NCBI RefSeq assembly: GCF_001824475.1
Contig: NZ_MHXN01000003.1
Coordinates: 230,798-294,797, forward strand
Source of the DNA: Phenylobacterium sp. RIFCSPHIGHO2_01_FULL_69_31
Lineage (GTDB): Bacteria > Pseudomonadota > Alphaproteobacteria > Caulobacterales > Caulobacteraceae
DNA: 64,000 nucleotides
Direction of reading: 5' to 3'
Below, one piece after another: positions 62,834-64,000 of this stretch (positions are counted from its first letter, which is position 1; each line of letters starts with the position of its first letter). The position numbers were made by a program, and so were the translations under genes. The notes beneath the pieces are model-generated. The model was given only the letters and a program-made list of their open reading frames with translations. It ran no database searches and was not told where the DNA came from.

Positions 62834-63637
62834 ATGGTATCGAACGTGCGGCGTCCCAGTGGACGCGCAGCAGATATGCGTCAGGAGTCCATGGCCGTCA
62901 GCGGCAAGCTCTATCGGCGTCTCGCCGACTCCATCGCCGCCGAGATCGAGGCGGGGACGTACAAGGTGGGCGAGCGTCTGCCGACCGAGCGCGAATTGGC
63001 CGATCAGTACGGCGTCAGCCGGCCCACTCTGCGCGAGGCGCTGATCGCGCTCGAGATGCTGGGCATGATCGAGGCGCGCCACGGCCTCGGCATCTATGTC
63101 ACCCGCGCCCAGATGCCCCTCACCGCCTCGGCCTACGACGTGGAGATCGGCGCCTTCGAACTGATCGAGGCGCGGCGCCTGTTCGAGGGCGAGGCCTGCG
63201 CCCTGGCCGCGGCGACCATCGACGAGGAGGCGATCGCCGAACTGGAACGCCTGTTGGGCCTGATGGCCGACCAGGACGAGCTCAAGGGCGAGGACGCGGA
63301 CAAGGAATTCCACATGGTGATCGCCCGCTCTACCGGGAACGGCGCGATCATCGCCACGGTCGAGAACCTGTGGGAGCTCCGCAACCGCTCGCCCCTGGCC
63401 CGCGCCATCCTCAGCCGCGCGCGCGGCGGCGGCCTGCAGCCGCGCATCGAGGAGCACCGGCGCGTGCTCGACGCCCTGAAGGCGCACGATCCCGCCGAGG
63501 CCCGCCAGGCCATGCGCGATCACCTGGAACGCGTGATCGAGCACCTCCTCCACGCCACCGAGACCGAGGCGCTGGAGAAGGCCCAGCAGGAGAGCAAGGC
63601 GCGCCGGAGCCAGGTGGCCAAACGGGTGGCGATCTGA
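62834..63637 (+). CDS. GntR-family regulator, FadR/UxuR-like
   Basis: A 267-residue regulator. The winged helix-turn-helix is SIAAEIEAGTYKVGERLPTE then LADQYGVSRPTLREALIALE. The FCD ligand domain follows with ELIEARRLFEGEACALAA, KEFHMVIARSTGN and IEEHRRVLDALKAHDP, typical metal-binding FCD residues. It starts 29 bases after manD; ATG codons at 62876 and 62891 are alternative starts. It is the probable binder of the GGTCAGACC sites, sensing a hexuronate intermediate (inference). Confidence 0.92.
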   Translation: MVSNVRRPSGRAADMRQESMAVSGKLYRRLADSIAAEIEAGTYKVGERLPTERELADQYGVSRPTLREALIALEMLGMIEARHGLGIYVTRAQMPLTASAYDVEIGAFELIEARRLFEGEACALAAATIDEEAIAELERLLGLMADQDELKGEDADKEFHMVIARSTGNGAIIATVENLWELRNRSPLARAILSRARGGGLQPRIEEHRRVLDALKAHDPAEARQAMRDHLERVIEHLLHATETEALEKAQQESKARRSQVAKRVAI

Positions 63638-63762
63638 CGAGTCGCCCGCACCGCCGCGGCGCATGATTTCGCCGCCGCCGATACACAGCGGCAACATCCC
63701 GGCCGCACTGCAGACCTAACGCCTTTCCCGCGGGCGAACCGGCGCCGCGTGGGGACGCCTCC

Positions 63763-64000
63763 TTGCGACAACGCTCGCCTTCGCATCGATACGTAGCGCT
63801 CATCGTCGCAGCGGCGCTCCACGCGCTGGTCGCGGTCCTTCTGGCGTCGAGGACGCCGCCGCAGGTCCCTGAACCCCAAGCCATGCAGGTCACGCTCCTG
63901 GAGCTGGCGCCGCGCCCCAAAGCGCCCCGCGCCGCGCCGCCGACCACTCCAGCGGCCAGCCCAGGCGCCAGGGCTCCGGCCGGCCGCCCCACGGCGCCGG
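63763..64000 (+). CDS. TonB-like energy transducer, N-terminal part (runs off the window)
   Basis: Reading from TTG 63763 gives MRQRSPSHRYVALIVAAALH, then a hydrophobic segment (ALVAVLLA) forming one inner-membrane anchor, MQVTLLELAPRPKAP and a Pro/Ala-rich linker. This is the layout of a TonB or TonB-like periplasm-spanning protein. The C-terminal domain is outside the window. GGGGA precedes the start. It may energise the TonB receptor of this xylan locus. Confidence 0.65.
   Translation, partial: MRQRSPSHRYVALIVAAALHALVAVLLASRTPPQVPEPQAMQVTLLELAPRPKAPRAAPPTTPAASPGARAPAGRPTAP

Overview
This 64 kb window is a very GC-rich bacterial chromosome segment, densely coded, with many ATGA-type stop/start overlaps and frequent GTG and TTG starts. 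The closest match I recognise is an alphaproteobacterium of the Caulobacteraceae (Caulobacter/Phenylobacterium type). The main reason is a complete xylXABCD operon with a LacI-type XylR, TonB-dependent receptors, FixJ/FadR/LacI regulators and a membrane urate oxidase PuuD. No rRNA, tRNA, CRISPR array or prophage was seen.

Region 1 (1-28 kb) is a nucleobase nitrogen-scavenging island. Urease (end of ureA, ureB, ureC, ureE, ureF, ureG) sits next to a complete purine ring-opening pathway: guanine deaminase, xanthine dehydrogenase XdhAB with XdhC, urate oxidase PuuD, hydroxyisourate hydrolase UraH, OHCU decarboxylase UraD, allantoinase PuuE, allantoicase Alc and ureidoglycolate lyase AllA. These feed urea to urease. 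A secreted NUP-family protein, an AzgA-like purine permease and a secreted adenosine deaminase supply the substrate. The opposite strand carries pyrimidine genes (rutA, rutB, rutC, a nitroreductase), a LOG-family nucleotide hydrolase, a DUF5706/PycTM-like membrane protein, two secreted hydrolases and a TonB receptor. No transcription regulator lies in the first 28 kb.

Region 2 (28-39 kb) is mixed. It has a NIPSNAP-like protein, a DUF559 endonuclease-fold gene between 30-bp inverted repeats, a TetR/SnoaL-like/sulfatase cluster with a divergent LysR, and a HCCA-isomerase-like gene. A two-component cluster (FixJ-like regulator, lone receiver, PAS histidine kinase) and an alpha/beta hydrolase are punctuated by three copies of the palindrome CATA-N6-TATG. 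An FMN reductase and an EF-hand lipoprotein follow.

Region 3 (39-64 kb) is a glucuronoxylan utilisation locus. It has a GH43 beta-xylosidase, two MFS sugar transporters, xylXABCD (oxidative Weimberg pathway from xylose to 2-oxoglutarate), an SGNH esterase, XylR, a large TonB receptor, GH67 alpha-glucuronidase, mannonate dehydratase ManD, a FadR-type GntR regulator and the start of a TonB-like protein. Two operator families recur: TGATAGCGCTATCA-like sites (probably XylR) and GGTCAGACC sites (probably the GntR protein). They co-occur at three promoters, suggesting that xylose and glucuronate signals are combined. A block of AraC, two PEP-CTERM proteins and an arginase-family protein interrupts this locus, and an IF-1 paralogue sits beside xylD.
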